Below, piece by piece: positions 32,803 through 45,475 of a stretch of DNA of 64,000 nucleotides (positions are counted from its first letter, which is position 1; each line of letters starts with the position of its first letter). The stretch lies in NCBI GenBank assembly GCA_020284085.1, contig JACEVL010000341.1:1367571-1431570 (forward strand). Direction: 5' to 3'. Below the pieces are notes generated by a model. It did not search any database, was not told the DNA's origin, and worked only from the letters and a program-made list of their open reading frames with translations. The stretch is from Aporrectodea caliginosa. Lineage: Eukaryota > Annelida > Clitellata > Crassiclitellata > Lumbricidae. The translations under genes were made by a program, and so were the position numbers.

Positions 32803-35800
32803 TTAGGTCAGAGTAGGTTGGATTAGGGTCAGAGTAGGTCGGATTAGTTCAGAGTAGGTTGGATTTGGTCGGAGTAGGTTGGAATTAGGTCAGAGTAGGT
32901 TGGATTACGTCAGAGAAGGTTGGATTAGGTCAGAGTAGGTTCCAATTGGGCTCAGAGTAGGTTGGTTTAGGTCAGAGTAGGTTGGATTAGGTCGGAGTAG
33001 GTTGAATTAGGTCGGAGTAGGTTGGATTAGGTCAGAGTAGGTCGGATTAGGTCTGAGTAGGTTGGAATAGGTCAGAGTAGGTTGGATTAGGTCGGAGTAG
33101 TATGTCGAATTAGGTCAGAGTAGGTTGGATTAGGTCAGAGTAGGTTGGATTAGGTCAGAGTAGGTTGGATTAGGTCAGAGTAGGTTGGATTAGGTCAGAG
33201 TAGGTTGGATTAGGTCGGAGTAGGTTGGATTAGGTCAGAGTAGGTTGGATTAGGTCAGAGTAGGTTGGATTCGGTCAGAGTAGGTTGGATTAGGTCAGAG
33301 TAGGTTGGTTTAGGTCAGAGTAGGTTGGATTAGGTCGGAGTAGGTTGGATTAGGTCAGAGTAGGCTGGATTAGGTCAGAGTAGGTTGGATTGGGTCGCAT
33401 AGGCTGGACAGGGGAGTAGGATTTGGATTAGGCCAAGAGGTGTAGGTTGGAATTTAGGTCAGTGAGTAGGAGTGGATTAGGTCAGAGTAGGTTGGATTAG
33501 GTCAGAGTAGGTTGGATTAGGTCAGAGTAGGTTGGATTAGGTCAGAGTAGGTTGGATTAGGTCAGAGTAGGTTGGATTAGGTCAGAGTAGGTTGGATTAG
33601 GTCTGGAGTAGGTTGGATTAGGTCAGAGTAGGTTGGATTAGGTCAGAGTAGGTTGGATTAGGTCAGAGTAGGTTGGATTAGGTCAGAGTAGGTTGGATTA
33701 GGTCGGAGTAGGTTGGATTAGGTCAGAGTAGGTTGGATTTGGTCAGAGTAGGTTGGATTAGGTCAGAGTAGGTTGGATTAGGTCGGAGTAGGTTGGATTA
33801 GGTCAGAGTAGGTTGGATTAGGTCAGAGTAGGTCGGATTAGGTCAGAGTAGGTCGGATTAGGTCAGAGTAGGTTGGATTAGGTCAGAGTAGGTTGGATTA
33901 GGTCAGAGTAGGTTGGATTAGGTCAGAGTAGGTTGGATTAGGTCAGAGTAGGTTGGATTAGGTCAGAGTAGGTTGGATTAGGTCGGAGTAGGTTGGATTA
34001 GGTCAGAGTAGGTTGGATTAGGTCAGAGTAGGTTGGATTAGGTCAGAGTAGGTTGGATTTAGGTCAGGGAGTAGGTTGGATTAGGTCAAAGTAGGTCGGA
34101 TTAGGTCAGAGTAGGTTGGATTAGGTCAGTAGTAGGTTGGATTAGGTCAGAGTAGGTTGGATTAGGTCAGAGTAGGTTGGATTAGGTCAGAGTAGGTTGG
34201 ATTAGGTCGGAGTAGGTTGAATTAGGTCAGAGTAGGTTGGATTAGGTCAGAGTAGGTTGGATTTAGGTCGGAGTAGGTTGGATTAGGTCAGAGTAGGTTG
34301 GATTAGGTCAGAGTAGGTTGGATTAGGTCAGAGTAGGTTGGATTAGGTCAGAGTAGGTTGGATTAGGTCAGAGTAGGTTGGATTAGGTCAGAGTAGGTTG
34401 GATTAGGTCAGAGTAGGTTGGATTAGGTCAGAGTAGGTTGGATTAGGTCAGAGTAGGTTGGATTAGGTCGGAGTAGGTTGGATTAGGTCAGAGTAGGTTG
34501 GATTAGGTCAGAGTAGGTTGGATTAGGTCCGGGAGTAGGTTGAATTAGGTCAGAGTAGGTTGGATTAGGTCAGAGTAGGTTGGATTAGGTCAGAGTAGGT
34601 TGGAATTAGGTCAGAGTAGGTTGGATTAGGTCAGAGTAGGTTGGATTAGGTCAGGTAGTAGGTTGGAATTAGGTCAGAGTAGGTTGGATTAGGTCGAGTA
34701 GGTTGGATTAGGTCAGAGTAGGTTGGATTAGGTCAGAGTAGGTTGGATTAGGTCAAAGTATGTTGGATTAGGTCAGAGTAGGTTGGATTAGGTCAGAGTA
34801 GGTTGGATTAGGTCAGAGTAGGTTGGTTTAGGTCAGAGTAGGTTGGATTAGGTCGGAGTAGGTTGGATTAGGTCGGAGTAGGTTGAATTAGGTCAGAGTA
34901 GGTTGGATTAGGTTAGAGTAGGTTGGATTAGGTCGGAGTAGGTTGGATTAGGTCAGAGTAGGTTGGTTTAGGTCAGAGTAGGTTGGATTAGGTCGGAGTA
35001 GGTTGCTATTAGGTCAGAGTAGGTTGGATTAGGTCAGAGTAGGTTGGATTAGGTCAGTAGTAGGATTGGATTAGGTCAGAGTAGGTTGGATTAGGTCAGA
35101 GTAGGTTGGATTTGGTCAGAGTAGGTTGGATTAGGTCAGAGTAGGTTGGATTAGGTCAGAGTAGGTTGGATTAGGTCAGAGTAGGTTGGATTTGGTCAGA
35201 GTAGGTTGGATTAGGTCAGAGTAGGTTGGATTAGGTCAGAGTAGGTTGGATTCGGTCAGAGTAGGTTGGATTAGGTCAGAGTAGGTTGGATTAGGTCAGA
35301 GTAGGTTGGATTAGGTCAGAGTAGGTTGGATTAGGTCAGAGTAGGTTGGATTAGGTCAGAGTAGGTTGGATTAGGTCAGAGTAGGTTGGATTAGGTCAGA
35401 GTAGGTCAGGATTAGGTCAGAGTAGGTTGGATTAGGTCAGAGTAGATTAGGTCGGAGTAGGTTGAATTAGGTCAGAGTAGGTTGGATTAGGTCAGAGTAG
35501 GTTGGATTAGGTCAGAGTAGGTTGGATTAGGTCAGAGTAGGTTGGATTAGGTCAGAGTAGGTTGGATTAGGTCAGAGTAGGTTGGATTAGGTCAGAGTAG
35601 GTTGGATTAGGTCGGAGTAGGTTGGATTAGGTCGGAGTAGGTTGGATTAGGTCAGAGTAGGTTGGATTAGGTCAGAGTAGGTTGGATTAGGTCAGAGTAG
35701 GTTGGATTAGGTCGGAGTAGGTTGGATTAGGTCAGAGTAGGTCGGATTAGGTCAGAGTAGGTTGGATTAGGTCAGAGTAGGTTGGATTAGGTCAGAGTAG

Positions 35801-38800
35801 GTTGGATTAGGTCAGAGTAGGTTGGATTAGGTCAGAGTAGGTTGGATTAGGTCAGAGTAGGTTGGATTAGGTCAGAGTAGGTTGGATTAGGTCAGAGTAG
35901 GTTGGATTAGGTCAGAGTAGGTTGGATTAGGTCAGAGTAGGTTGGATTAGGTCAGAGTAGGTTGGATTAGGTCAGAGTAGGTTGGATTAGGTCAGAGTAG
36001 GTTGGATTAGGTCAGAGTAGGTTGGATTAGGTCAGAGTAGGTTGGATTAGGTCAGAGTAGGTTGAATTAGGTCAGAGTAGGTTGGATTAGGTCAGAGTAG
36101 GTTGGATTAGGTCAGAGTAGGTACCGGATTAGGTCAGAGTAGGTTGGATTAGGTCAGAGTAGGTTGGATTAGGTCAGAGTAGGTTGGATTAGGTCAGAGT
36201 AGGTTGGATTAGGTCAGAGTAGGTTGGATTAGGTCAGAGTAGGTTTGATTAGGTCAGAGTAGGTTGGATTAGGTCAGAGTAGGTTGGATTAGGTCAGAGT
36301 AGGTTGGATTAGGTCGGAGTAGGTTGGATTAGGTCAGAGTAGGTTGGATTAGGTCAGAGTAGGTTGGATTAGGTCAGAGTAGGTTGGATTAGGTCAGAGT
36401 AGGTTGGATTAGGTTGGATTCAGAGTAGGTTGGATTAGGTCAGAGTAGGTTGGATTAGGTCAGAGTAGGTTGGATTAGGTCGAGTAGGTTGGATTAGGTC
36501 AGAGTAGGTTGGATTAGGTCAGAGTAGGTTGGATTAGGTCAGAGTAGGTTGGATTAGGTCAGAGTAGGTTGGATTAGGTCAGAGTAGGTTGGATTAGGTC
36601 AGAGTAGGTTGGATTAGGTCAGAGTAGGTTGGATTAGGTCAGAGTAGGTTGGATTAGGTCAGAGTAGGTTGGATTAGGTCAGAGTAGGTTGGATTAGGTC
36701 AGAGTAGGTTGGATTAGGTCAGAGTAGGTTGGATTAGGTCAGAGTAGGTTGGATTAGGTCAGAGTAGGTTGGATTAGGTCAGAGTAGGTTGGATTAGGTC
36801 AGAGTAGGTTGGATTAGGTCAGAGTAGGTTGGATTAGGTCAGAGTAGGTTGGATTAGGTCAGAGTAGGTTGGATTAGGTCAGAGTAGGTTGGATTAGGTC
36901 AGAGTAGGTTGGATTAGGTCGAGTAGGTTGGATTAGGTCAGAGTAGGTTGGATTAGGTCAGAGTAGGTTGGATTAGGTCAGAGTAGGTTGGATTAGGTCA
37001 GAGTAGGTTGGATTTGGTCAGAGTAGGTTGGATTAGGTCAGAGTAGGTTGGATTAGGTCAGAGTAGGTTGGATTGGGTCAGAGTAGGTTGGATTAGGTCA
37101 GAGTAGGTTGGATTAGGTCAGAGTAGGTTGGATTAGGTCAGGAGTAGGTTGGATTAGGTCAGAGTAGGTTGGATTAGGTCAGAGTAGGTTGGATTAGGTC
37201 AGAGTAGGTTGGATTAGGTCGGAGTAGGTTGGATTAGGTCAGAGTAGGTTGGATTAGGTCAGAGTAGGTTGGATTAGGTCAGAGTAGGTTGGATTAGGTC
37301 AGAGTAGGTTGGATTAGGTCAGAGTAGGTTGGATTAGGTCAGAGTAGGTTGGATTAGGTCAGAGTAGGTTGGATTAGGTCAGAGTAGGTTGGATTAGGTC
37401 AGAGTAGGTTGGATTAGGTCAGAGTAGGTTGGATTAGGTCAGAGTAGGTTGGATTTGGTCAGAGTAGGTTGGATTAGGTCAGAGTAGGTTGGATTAGGTC
37501 AGAGTAGGTTGGATTAGGTCAGAGTAGGTTGGATTAGGTCAAAGTATGTCGGATTAGGTCAGAGTAGGTTGGATTAGGTCAGAGTAGGTTGGATTAGGTC
37601 AGAGTAGGTTGGTTTAGATCAGAGTAGGTTGAATTAGGTCAGAGTAGGTTGGATTAGGTCAGAGTAGGTTGGATTAGGTCAAAGTAGGTTGGATTAGGTC
37701 AGAGTAGGTTGGATTAGGTCAGAGTAGGTTGGATTAGGTCAGAGTAGGTTGGATTAGGTCAGAGTAGGTTGGATTAGGTCAGAGTAGGTTGGATTAGGTC
37801 AGAGTAGGTTGGATTAGGTCAGAGTAGGTTGGATTAGGTCAGAGTAGGTTGGATTAGGTCAGAGTAGGTTGGATTAGGTCAGAGTAGGTTGGATTAGGTC
37901 AGAGTAGGTTGGATTAGGTCAGAGTAGGTTGGATTAGGTCAGAGTAGGTTGGATTAGGTCAGAGTAGGTTGGATTAGGTCAGAGTAGGTTGGATTAGGTC
38001 AGAGTAGGTTGGATTAGGTCAGAGTAGGTTGGATTAGGTCAGAGTAGGTTGGATTAGGTCTGAGTAGGTTGGATTAGTAATCAGAGTAGGTTGGATTAGG
38101 TCAGAGTAGGTCGGATTAGGTCAGAGTAGGTTGGATTAGGTCAGAGTAGGGTTGGATTAGGTTAGGCCGAGTAGGTTGGATTAGGTCAGAGTAGGTTGGA
38201 TTAGGTCAGAGTAGGTTGGATTAGGTCAGAGTAGGTTGGATTAGGTCAGAGTAGGTTGGATTAGGTCAGAGTAGGTTGGATTAGGTCAGAGTAGGTTGGA
38301 TTAGGTCAGAGTAGGTTGGATTAGGTCAGAGTAGGTTGGATTAGGTCAGAGTAGGTTGGATTAGGTCAGAGTAGGTTGAATTAGGTCAGAGTAGGTTGGA
38401 TTAGGTCAGAGTAGGTTGGATTAGGTCAGAGTAGGTTGAATTAGGTCAGAGTAGGTTGGTTTAGGTCAGAGTAGGTTGGATTAGGTCGGAGTAGGTTGTA
38501 TTTGGTCAGAGTAGGTCGGATTAGGTCAGAGTAGGTCGGATTAGGTCAGAGTAGGTTGGATTTAGTCAGGTCAGAGTAGGTTGGATTAGGTCGGAGTAGG
38601 TTGGATTAGGTCAGAGTAGGTTGGATTCGGTCAGAGTAGGTTGGATTAGGTCAGAGTAGGTTGGATTAGGTCAGAGTAGGTTGGATTAGGTCAGAGTAGG
38701 TTGGATTAGGTCAGAGTAGGTTGGATTAGGTCAGAGATTAGGTAGGTTCGGATTGGGTCAGAGTAGGTTGGATTAGGTCAGAGTAGGTTGGATTTGGTCA

Positions 38801-40330
38801 GAGTTGGTTGGATTAGGTCAGAGTAGGTTGGATTAGGTCAGAGTAGGTTGGATTAGGTCAGAGTAGGTTGGATTAGGTCAGGTTGGATTAGGAGTAGGTT
38901 GGATTAGGTCAGAGTAGGTTGGATTAGGTCAGAGTAGGTTGGATTAGGTCAGAGTAGGTTGGATTAGGTCAGAGTAGGTTGGATTAGGTCGGAGTAGGTT
39001 GGATTAGGTCAGAGTAGGTTAGATCGGAGAGTAGGTCGGATTAGGTCAGAGTAGGTTGGATTAGGTCAGAGTAGGTTGGATTAGGTCAGAGTAGGTTGGA
39101 TTAGGTCGGAGTAGGTTGGATTAGGTCAGAGTAGGTTGGATTAGGTCAGAGTAGGTTCGGATTAGGTCAGAGTAGGTTGGATTAGGTCAGAGTAGGTTGG
39201 ATTAGGTCAGAGTAGGTTGGATTAGGTCAGAGTAGGTTGGATTCGGTCAGAGTAGGTCGGATTAGGTAGGTTGGATTAGGTCAGAGTAGGTTGGATTAGG
39301 TCAGAGTAGGTTGGATTAGGTCAGAGTAGGTTGGATTAGGTCGAGTAGGTTGGATTCGGTCAGAGTAGGTTGGATTAGGTCAGAGTAGGTTGGATTAGGT
39401 CAGAGTAGGTTGGATTAGGTCAGAGTAGATTAGGTCAGGTATTAGGTCAGAGTAGGTTGGATTAGGTCAGAGTAGGTTGGATTAGGTCAGAGTAGGTTGG
39501 ATTAGGACAGAGTAGGTTGGATTAGGTCAGAGTAGGTTGGATTAGGTCAGAGTAGGTTGGATTAGGTCAGAGTAGGTTGGATTAGGTCAGAGTAGGTTGG
39601 ATTAGGTCAGAGTAGGTTGGATTAGGTCAGAGTAGGTTGGATTAGGTCAGAGTAGGTTGGATTAGGTCAAAGTATGTCGGATTAGGTCAGAGTAGGTTGG
39701 ATTAGGTCAGAGTAGGTAGGATTAGGTCAGAGTAGGTTGGATTAGGTCAGAGTAGGTTGGATTAGGTCAGAGTAGGTTGGATTAGGTCAGAGTAGGTTGG
39801 ATTAGGTCAGAGTAGGTTGGATTAGGTCAGAGTAGGTTGGATTAGGTCAGAGTAGGTTGGATTAGGTCGGGATTAGGAAGTAGTGTCGGATTAGGTCAGA
39901 GTAGGTTGGATTAGGTCAGAGTAGGTTGGATTAGGTCAGAGTAGGTTGGATTAGGTCAGAGTAGGTTGGATTAGGTCGGAGTAGGTTGGATTAGGTCGGA
40001 GTAGGTTGAATTAGGTCAGAGTAGGTTGGATTAGGTCAGAGTAGGTTGGATTAGGTCGGAGTAGGTTGAATTAGGTCAGAGTAGGTTGGTTTAGGTCAGA
40101 GTAGGTTGGATTAGGTCGGAGTAGGTTGTATTCGGTCAGAGTAGGTCGGATTAGGTCAGAGTAGGTCGGATTAGGTCAGAGTAGGTTGGATTAGGTCAGA
40201 GTAGGTTGGATTAGGTCAGAGTAGGTTGGATTAGGTCAAAGTAGGTTGGATTAGGTCATAGTAGGTTGGATTATGTCAGAGTTGGTTGGTTTAGGTCAGA
40301 GACGGTCCGGTTAAGTCACAGTAAGTCAGA
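32803..40330. repeat. 20-bp satellite, unit GGTCAGAGTAGGTTGGATTA
   Basis: About 7.5 kb, roughly 370 head-to-tail copies in one orientation, abutting the 11-bp array with no spacer. The consensus is strongly conserved in the middle (35,700-38,040 is nearly perfect) and more variable at both ends. Frequent variants: GGTCGGAG, GTAGGTCGGATTA, GGTTTA. There are no ORFs, because each frame meets TAG early. Confidence 0.97.
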
Positions 40331-40365
40331 TCAATATTGTATTAGACCTGTCTTATCTTAGGTCA

Positions 40366-40440
40366 GTCAATCAATCAAAACGTTTTATTGCAACCGTTTC
40401 AACAGAAAGAGAGTATACAATTTTCCAGGCTCTGATTAGA
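40366..40440 (-). pseudogene. LINE 3' tail fragment
   Basis: The minus strand reads TTGCAATAAAACGTTTTGATTGATTGAC, a polyadenylation-like AATAAA followed by a short TTGA repeat. It resembles the tail at 51,690-51,735. Only the last ~70 bp can be recognised. Confidence 0.4.
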
Positions 40441-40629
40441 AACGCCACAATGTGAGGCCCTGATGCCCCTGAAGGAATCTAGATTCCGCTAAACTAGGGT
40501 TACCTAGATGAGAGTACTTTTTATAAAATAATAAAGCAAGTCAACATAAGAATAAACAGTAAGTACTCTAAACCAAGAGTTAGTCCAATCGTCACAAGTA
40601 GTATAACGTGTTGCTTCTCACTGAAGTGA

Positions 40630-40880
40630 ATTAGTATCAGGTCATATCATGCCATATCATCTCATAACATAACATATAAAAAAATACATTTTATATCATG
40701 ATATCTCATGTCATACCATTATATCATACCAATCATGTCATCTCGTAGCGTATCATATTGATTCAAACCATACCGTATAATATCATATCATCTCATAACA
40801 TGCAATACATGTATATCGTGTCATATCATTATCATATCATACCAATCTATGGTATTATATATCATTTATCATATATTATA
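40630..40880. repeat. (ATATC)-type degenerate microsatellite
   Basis: Repeated ATCATATCATGCC, ATCTCATAACAT and similar 5-base steps. No coding content. Confidence 0.85.
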
Positions 40881-41185
40881 TTTGATTTCATTGCATTTAA
40901 TTGACTACGTTGTGTAAAGTGAGGTGAGATTAAAGGTGAGGTTACTTAGTTAGGTCATTTTTTTACTAGATAAGATAAGAGCAGATAATAATACAGTGGA
41001 CTCTGTCTACATCTGATGCGATTGGCATTCAGTCGCAGATGTCTATGGACAATGTAGGCGGATATTGCGTTCATCATACTCTGTCAAATGGACGGCAGCT
41101 GATATGCCTAACTTATGCAGGGTTAAAGAGGGCTCGAATTGGCTCTTCAGCTGCCCAAGTGCATCCCCGAAAGCCATCGATAGGC

Positions 41186-41187
<2 letters not shown>

Positions 41188-41249
<62 letters not shown>

Positions 41250-41254
41250 GACAG

Positions 41255-41321
<67 letters not shown>

Positions 41322-41400
41322 GACAGACAGAGACAGACAGAGAGACATACACCGAGAGACTGAGAGAGAAAGAGAGACAGAGACAGAGACAGACAGACAT
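41188..41400. repeat. (GA)n and (CAGA)n microsatellites
   Basis: GAGAGA at 41,190-41,245, then (CAGA)n to about 41,340 and a mixed zone to 41,405. Confidence 0.95.
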
Positions 41401-41464
41401 ACAGAAAGCGACGCGTATAGATATAGACGTCCTACTAATAATTCTTCAGAATGTCCACTCAGTA

Positions 41465-42060
41465 TGGGGCAAAGGACGGGAAGAAGAAGCCGCGGCGTAA
41501 TAAGAGGCAGATGAAGAGGAAGATAAGGAGATAAGGAAGAGGACGAAGAAAAAGTAGAAGATGATGAAGATTGAGATTAGGAATAAGTAAGGATAAAAAA
41601 GAGAAGAAAGAGGAGAAAGAATGCGGGAGAAATGAAGAAGAATGAGAAAAAGAACGATGAAGAAATTGAGGAAGAATATGAGGAATAAGAAGAAAAGAAT
41701 TGGAGGGAAACTGAGGATGAGGATGAAGAGGATGAGAATGTATGGCACCATTGACGTGTGAATGCACACATGGTGTTTGGTGTGAGAATTTATCCCTTCG
41801 ACAGTTATGTTCATAATGCTTTTGAGGGTTACTAATATGCACTTTACACGAGTCTGCAAACGCACATAAAATACAATACATACACTTATAGAAGACGAAA
41901 AATGAGAAGAATGAGGATAATATGAAAGAAAGGATGAGCAAAAAATGACGAAAAAGATGAGGAGGAAGAGGAGAGGAAGAGGAGGAAGACGAGGAGGAAG
42001 ATGAGGAGGAAGATGAGGAGGAAGATGAGAAGGAAGAAGAGGAGGGAGAGGATGAAATTT
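41465..42060. repeat. GAA/GAG-rich purine block
   Basis: Plus strand mostly A and G (AGGAAGAGGAGGAAG), split by a unique stretch at 41,735-41,885. Minus-strand Ser/Phe/Leu frames are artefacts. Confidence 0.85.
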
Positions 42061-43429
42061 CCTTGAGTCTGCTTGTAGGCGGCCACCAGTTATCGATCGT
42101 GCGTTGGCAAGACAAGGCGCGAATGAGACCGGGCGCGGTAAACATCTAAGAAGGCGAACTGTACTAGCGGATGGTAGATGCAAGGAAGGGTTAATGCAAG
42201 TTCCCTGTTAAGTCAGTGACCCGATCATTTAGGGATGCGACTGTCCATGAAATTCTGAGACGGTGACAAAGGAAATGATTGCCTTCGGTTGGGCAATAGA
42301 AAGGCAAGTACCGACAAAGACTATGGACTGATACGTGCTGATATGTCAACCCATCACACTTCGTTCATAGTCCAGCACAGAAGAGCGACAGAAACCGGCG
42401 AGGGATTCATTGCATAGCATTGTGGCATAGGTCGATTCAACGGTGTCTTTTCACGGACGTAGGATTTTATCATCGACCAACGTGGAATAAGAAATGTAAA
42501 ACTACTACTAATACTGCTGTTGTTGTTGTTGTTGTTGCTGAATGGATGGAATAAACTGTGCTTAGATAATTGAGTACAAATAATATACCATTGAAGTTTT
42601 ACTTTACACTGGTTATTTATTTAGCAGGATGGCTGAAGGACAAGGAACGAGTCACAGCGCCTATTCGAGGATTCAAGAATGAATGTCCACTTCGTACTTG
42701 GAAAGACTAATCTACTATAAGAAACTAATTTGCAAAGTAAAATGTTAGTGGAATGTGGAACTTCATTCCCGACATAAGGTAGTCGATATATTGAGATCTA
42801 CACCGTTGAATATTTGAAGCTACCTGTGAAACGGTCGTTGTAAGGCATTCCATATCTGAATACTCCAACCTACATGAGTTAAGAAGCGGACACGTCTTCA
42901 GAAGCCACATATATTGTAGCTTAACTTAGTGGCATCCGATTGCAACCTGAGGGTTCTTTACTGGCTGTGGAAATCTTTTCCTATGCAGCCAAAGGAATCG
43001 CAGATTAGAGACCGGTGAATATCACCCATTCGAAAGCAAACCCTGCCCGAACGAAAGTAGAGACCGAATACGTTGCCGACAGAACGGTCTTTCAACGGAC
43101 GGCGTTTCAATAGAGTTTCCTAGCGAAAAATAGATGTTGATCCGTTTCTTTCCGCAGGATGAACATTAATTCCGACTTAGCGCATCAGCCACAAATCCAC
43201 GGATCTGACGCTTCCATTCGATTAATCCATCTCTGTGTTCATCCGTGAGAAACAGTCGTATCACACAATCAGCCACGTGAAACATTGAAAGCCAGCTCAC
43301 CGTATCATCCCTCAAGAGCCCACTCGCAGTGCTGAAGTCTGCAGGATAAACAACTATAAGTGCACAGGTGGCATTAAAAGCACAAACTGTACGGTAAATG
43401 CCAGTTCAACCAATTCTACCTAGAGCTAC
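42061..43429. other. No gene seen
   Basis: Unique-looking sequence. A (TGT)n run lies near 42,520. No repeat family or coding frame could be supported. Confidence 0.4.
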
Positions 43430-43885
43430 AAACGTTCCAACCAAAGTACCTTGCGGATATTAAACGTATTAAACTACTTAGCGTACCGAAGAAATTAAAA
43501 TAGCAACAGCAGTACCGAATATACCTAGGTAGGCGTGCTGCTTGTTAGACACGGAATATTAAACAAGCGGATACTTACTGTAAGAACCGTACCATCCAGC
43601 GTACCAGAAGGACCGCAACCGTACCAAGAGGATATCAAGGGTATTCAATAGTTTCAAGCACTCTTAGAATTACCACCACATCTGCCAAGTGGATGTTAGG
43701 TGAACTAATTGCACTATTTAACACTCTCAAACGCACAAGACTATCAACAACCGTACAAAGTGGATATTAAGCGTACCAGTCAATCGTACCAACCTTTCCA
43801 AGCGCAGTTAACCGTCTCCAGCGCACTAGTCGTGTTACCGACCGTACAATAGCCAGTACCATACTAACAGTACGGTCTGCTAAGA
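43430..43885. repeat. Degenerate repeat rich in CGTACC upstream of a gene
   Basis: Words of the type CAACCGTACCAAGAGGATAT, CGTACAAAGTGGATATTAAG and GCGTACCAG recur about every 30-60 bases in one orientation, with strong decay. They run right up to the ATG at 43,892, so they may be part of that gene's promoter or 5' UTR. Confidence 0.45.
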
Positions 43886-43891
43886 AGAAGG

Positions 43892-44383
43892 ATGAGGATC
43901 GGTGTAATTCGACGCAGTCATGACTTCCACCAGCAGCAGCGCCGTCGGGCCAGCTCAGCCATCAACCCTCTCGACTACACCGGGTCCCCTCGGTCAGGCC
44001 TCTCGAGCGCCATCAACCGCCGCGCCTCGGCCGCCGTCACCGAGGGAGCACTCATCGACGACGGCGGCCTCTTCGGTGGCGGCGGCCGAGGGATGAGTCT
44101 CGGCGGCTGCTCTTCAAGGGTGAGACACGACGGGCATCAGTTCGGTCGGTCTAGTTCACAGGACAGCAACGGGGCCGGGAGCGGACACGACTCCGACGGC
44201 GGACTCACGACGCCATCGAAGGCGGCGGCGGCGGCGACGGCACCGGCGCAGAGGGGAGAGTCGATGGACCTGGAGACGGACGACCTGTGCTATGGAAAGG
44301 TGCTGTCCGTCTTGGGAATCATCTTCGGGGTACTGCTGCTGACGCTGGCTTTCGCGTCGGCTGTCCGTTACATCTATCGCTGA
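43892..44383 (+). CDS. Putative tail-anchored membrane protein, 163 residues
   Basis: Single-exon frame, ATG to TGA, clearly richer in G+C and CpG than its surroundings. Residues 1-130 are low-complexity and hydrophilic (Ser/Arg/Gly/Ala rich, FGGGGRGMSLGG, an Ala run, acidic MDLETDDLC). Residues about 136-158 form one hydrophobic helix, KVLSVLGIIFGVLLLTLAFA, followed by only RYIYR before the stop. A cytosolic disordered domain with a C-terminal membrane anchor is the natural reading. I do not recognise the family. It may be the last exon of a larger gene. GA microsatellite starts right after the stop. Confidence 0.55.
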   Translation: MRIGVIRRSHDFHQQQRRRASSAINPLDYTGSPRSGLSSAINRRASAAVTEGALIDDGGLFGGGGRGMSLGGCSSRVRHDGHQFGRSSSQDSNGAGSGHDSDGGLTTPSKAAAAATAPAQRGESMDLETDDLCYGKVLSVLGIIFGVLLLTLAFASAVRYIYR

Positions 44384-44566
44384 AGGAGGAGGCAGGGAGG
44401 CAGGGAGGCAGAGGGGAGAGAGGGATGGAGGGAAGCAGGGTGGGAGAGAGAGGGGCAGGGTAGGATGATAGAGGCAGGAAGGGAGAGAGGCAGGGAAGAA
44501 TGGAGAGAAGCAGGGAGAGAGAGAGAGGGGTAGGGAAGGATGAGAGAAGCAGGAAGAGAGAGACGC

Positions 44567-44623
<57 letters not shown>

Positions 44624-44960
44624 CAGGGAAAGATGGAGAGATGCAGGGAGGTAGAGAGGCAGGCATAGAGGGATAAAGAGAGGATGATGTTGAGGAGAAA
44701 GTGGTGACCGAGGGTCCGACAACGGAGGAGAGGAAGAAGAGGAAGCGGAAGCAATACAGGAATAAAGGGAGGATAAATGGTAATGGAGGAATAAGAGAAG
44801 AAGGAAGAAAGAAGGAAAAGGACGAAGTAGAATAGTAGCAGGTGATGTTGGATGGATAGGAGTGGAAGGAGGAAGAGGAAGATGAAGTAATAATTAAAGA
44901 AGAAAGAGCCGAAGTAGAAGCAGAGGGAAGAAGGAAGTGGTGGTGGAGGAGTATGGGAGG
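44384..44960. repeat. GAGAGG/GCAGGGAG purine microsatellite
   Basis: Degenerate GGCAGGGAGAGAGAG steps with a pure GA run at 44,570-44,620, then a GAAGGA-rich zone. Probably within the 3' UTR of the preceding gene if that gene is real. Confidence 0.85.
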
Positions 44961-45359
44961 CGGAAGAGGACGCAGAAGATTAGCGAGTGGAGATTCATTA
45001 GACGCATCATCTATCTCAGCACATATACGACACAATATCACAACAACACGCAAGCGACCAACAGACGCACCCCCACTGGGACACAGAGGAACACTGGGAC
45101 ACTCAAGCACAGATAGACAAGCAGCTGCACACACAAAGACACGTGTGGACAGACAGACTCGCAGAAACATATACATGAATTAGTGCTTGCATGCGGCTTA
45201 AGCATATGGTAAGATACGGGAACGCAAGATGGTCTGTGGTTAATGAGGTGGATTGTTAGCGCAGAGATTGGAGATAAAATCCATTCCACGAAAGAAAGAT
45301 ATTTAATGGTTTCTGCTTCAGTTGCAGCATTTACGAGCTCCCCTATAAAGCGTGTGCAA

Positions 45360-45475
45360 TGTGCATCGACTGTAAACCGTCAGCTGACGAGGGAGAGGAC
45401 TGGCCTCTTGTCTTCATACGCCGAGGATGAGAAAAGGAGGGCGCTGACACTCCATACCTCTCGGGCTTAGCTTAA
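45360..45475 (+). repeat. Dispersed repeat, copy 2
   Basis: GACGAGGGAGAGGACTGGCC, then CTTCATACGCCGAGGATGAG. Matches the minus-strand copy at 3700-4000 in word order and spacing. Confidence 0.4.

Noticed and set aside
32803..40330. CRISPR-like array
   Set aside because: The 20-bp units are directly contiguous with no spacers, and the context is an animal genome.
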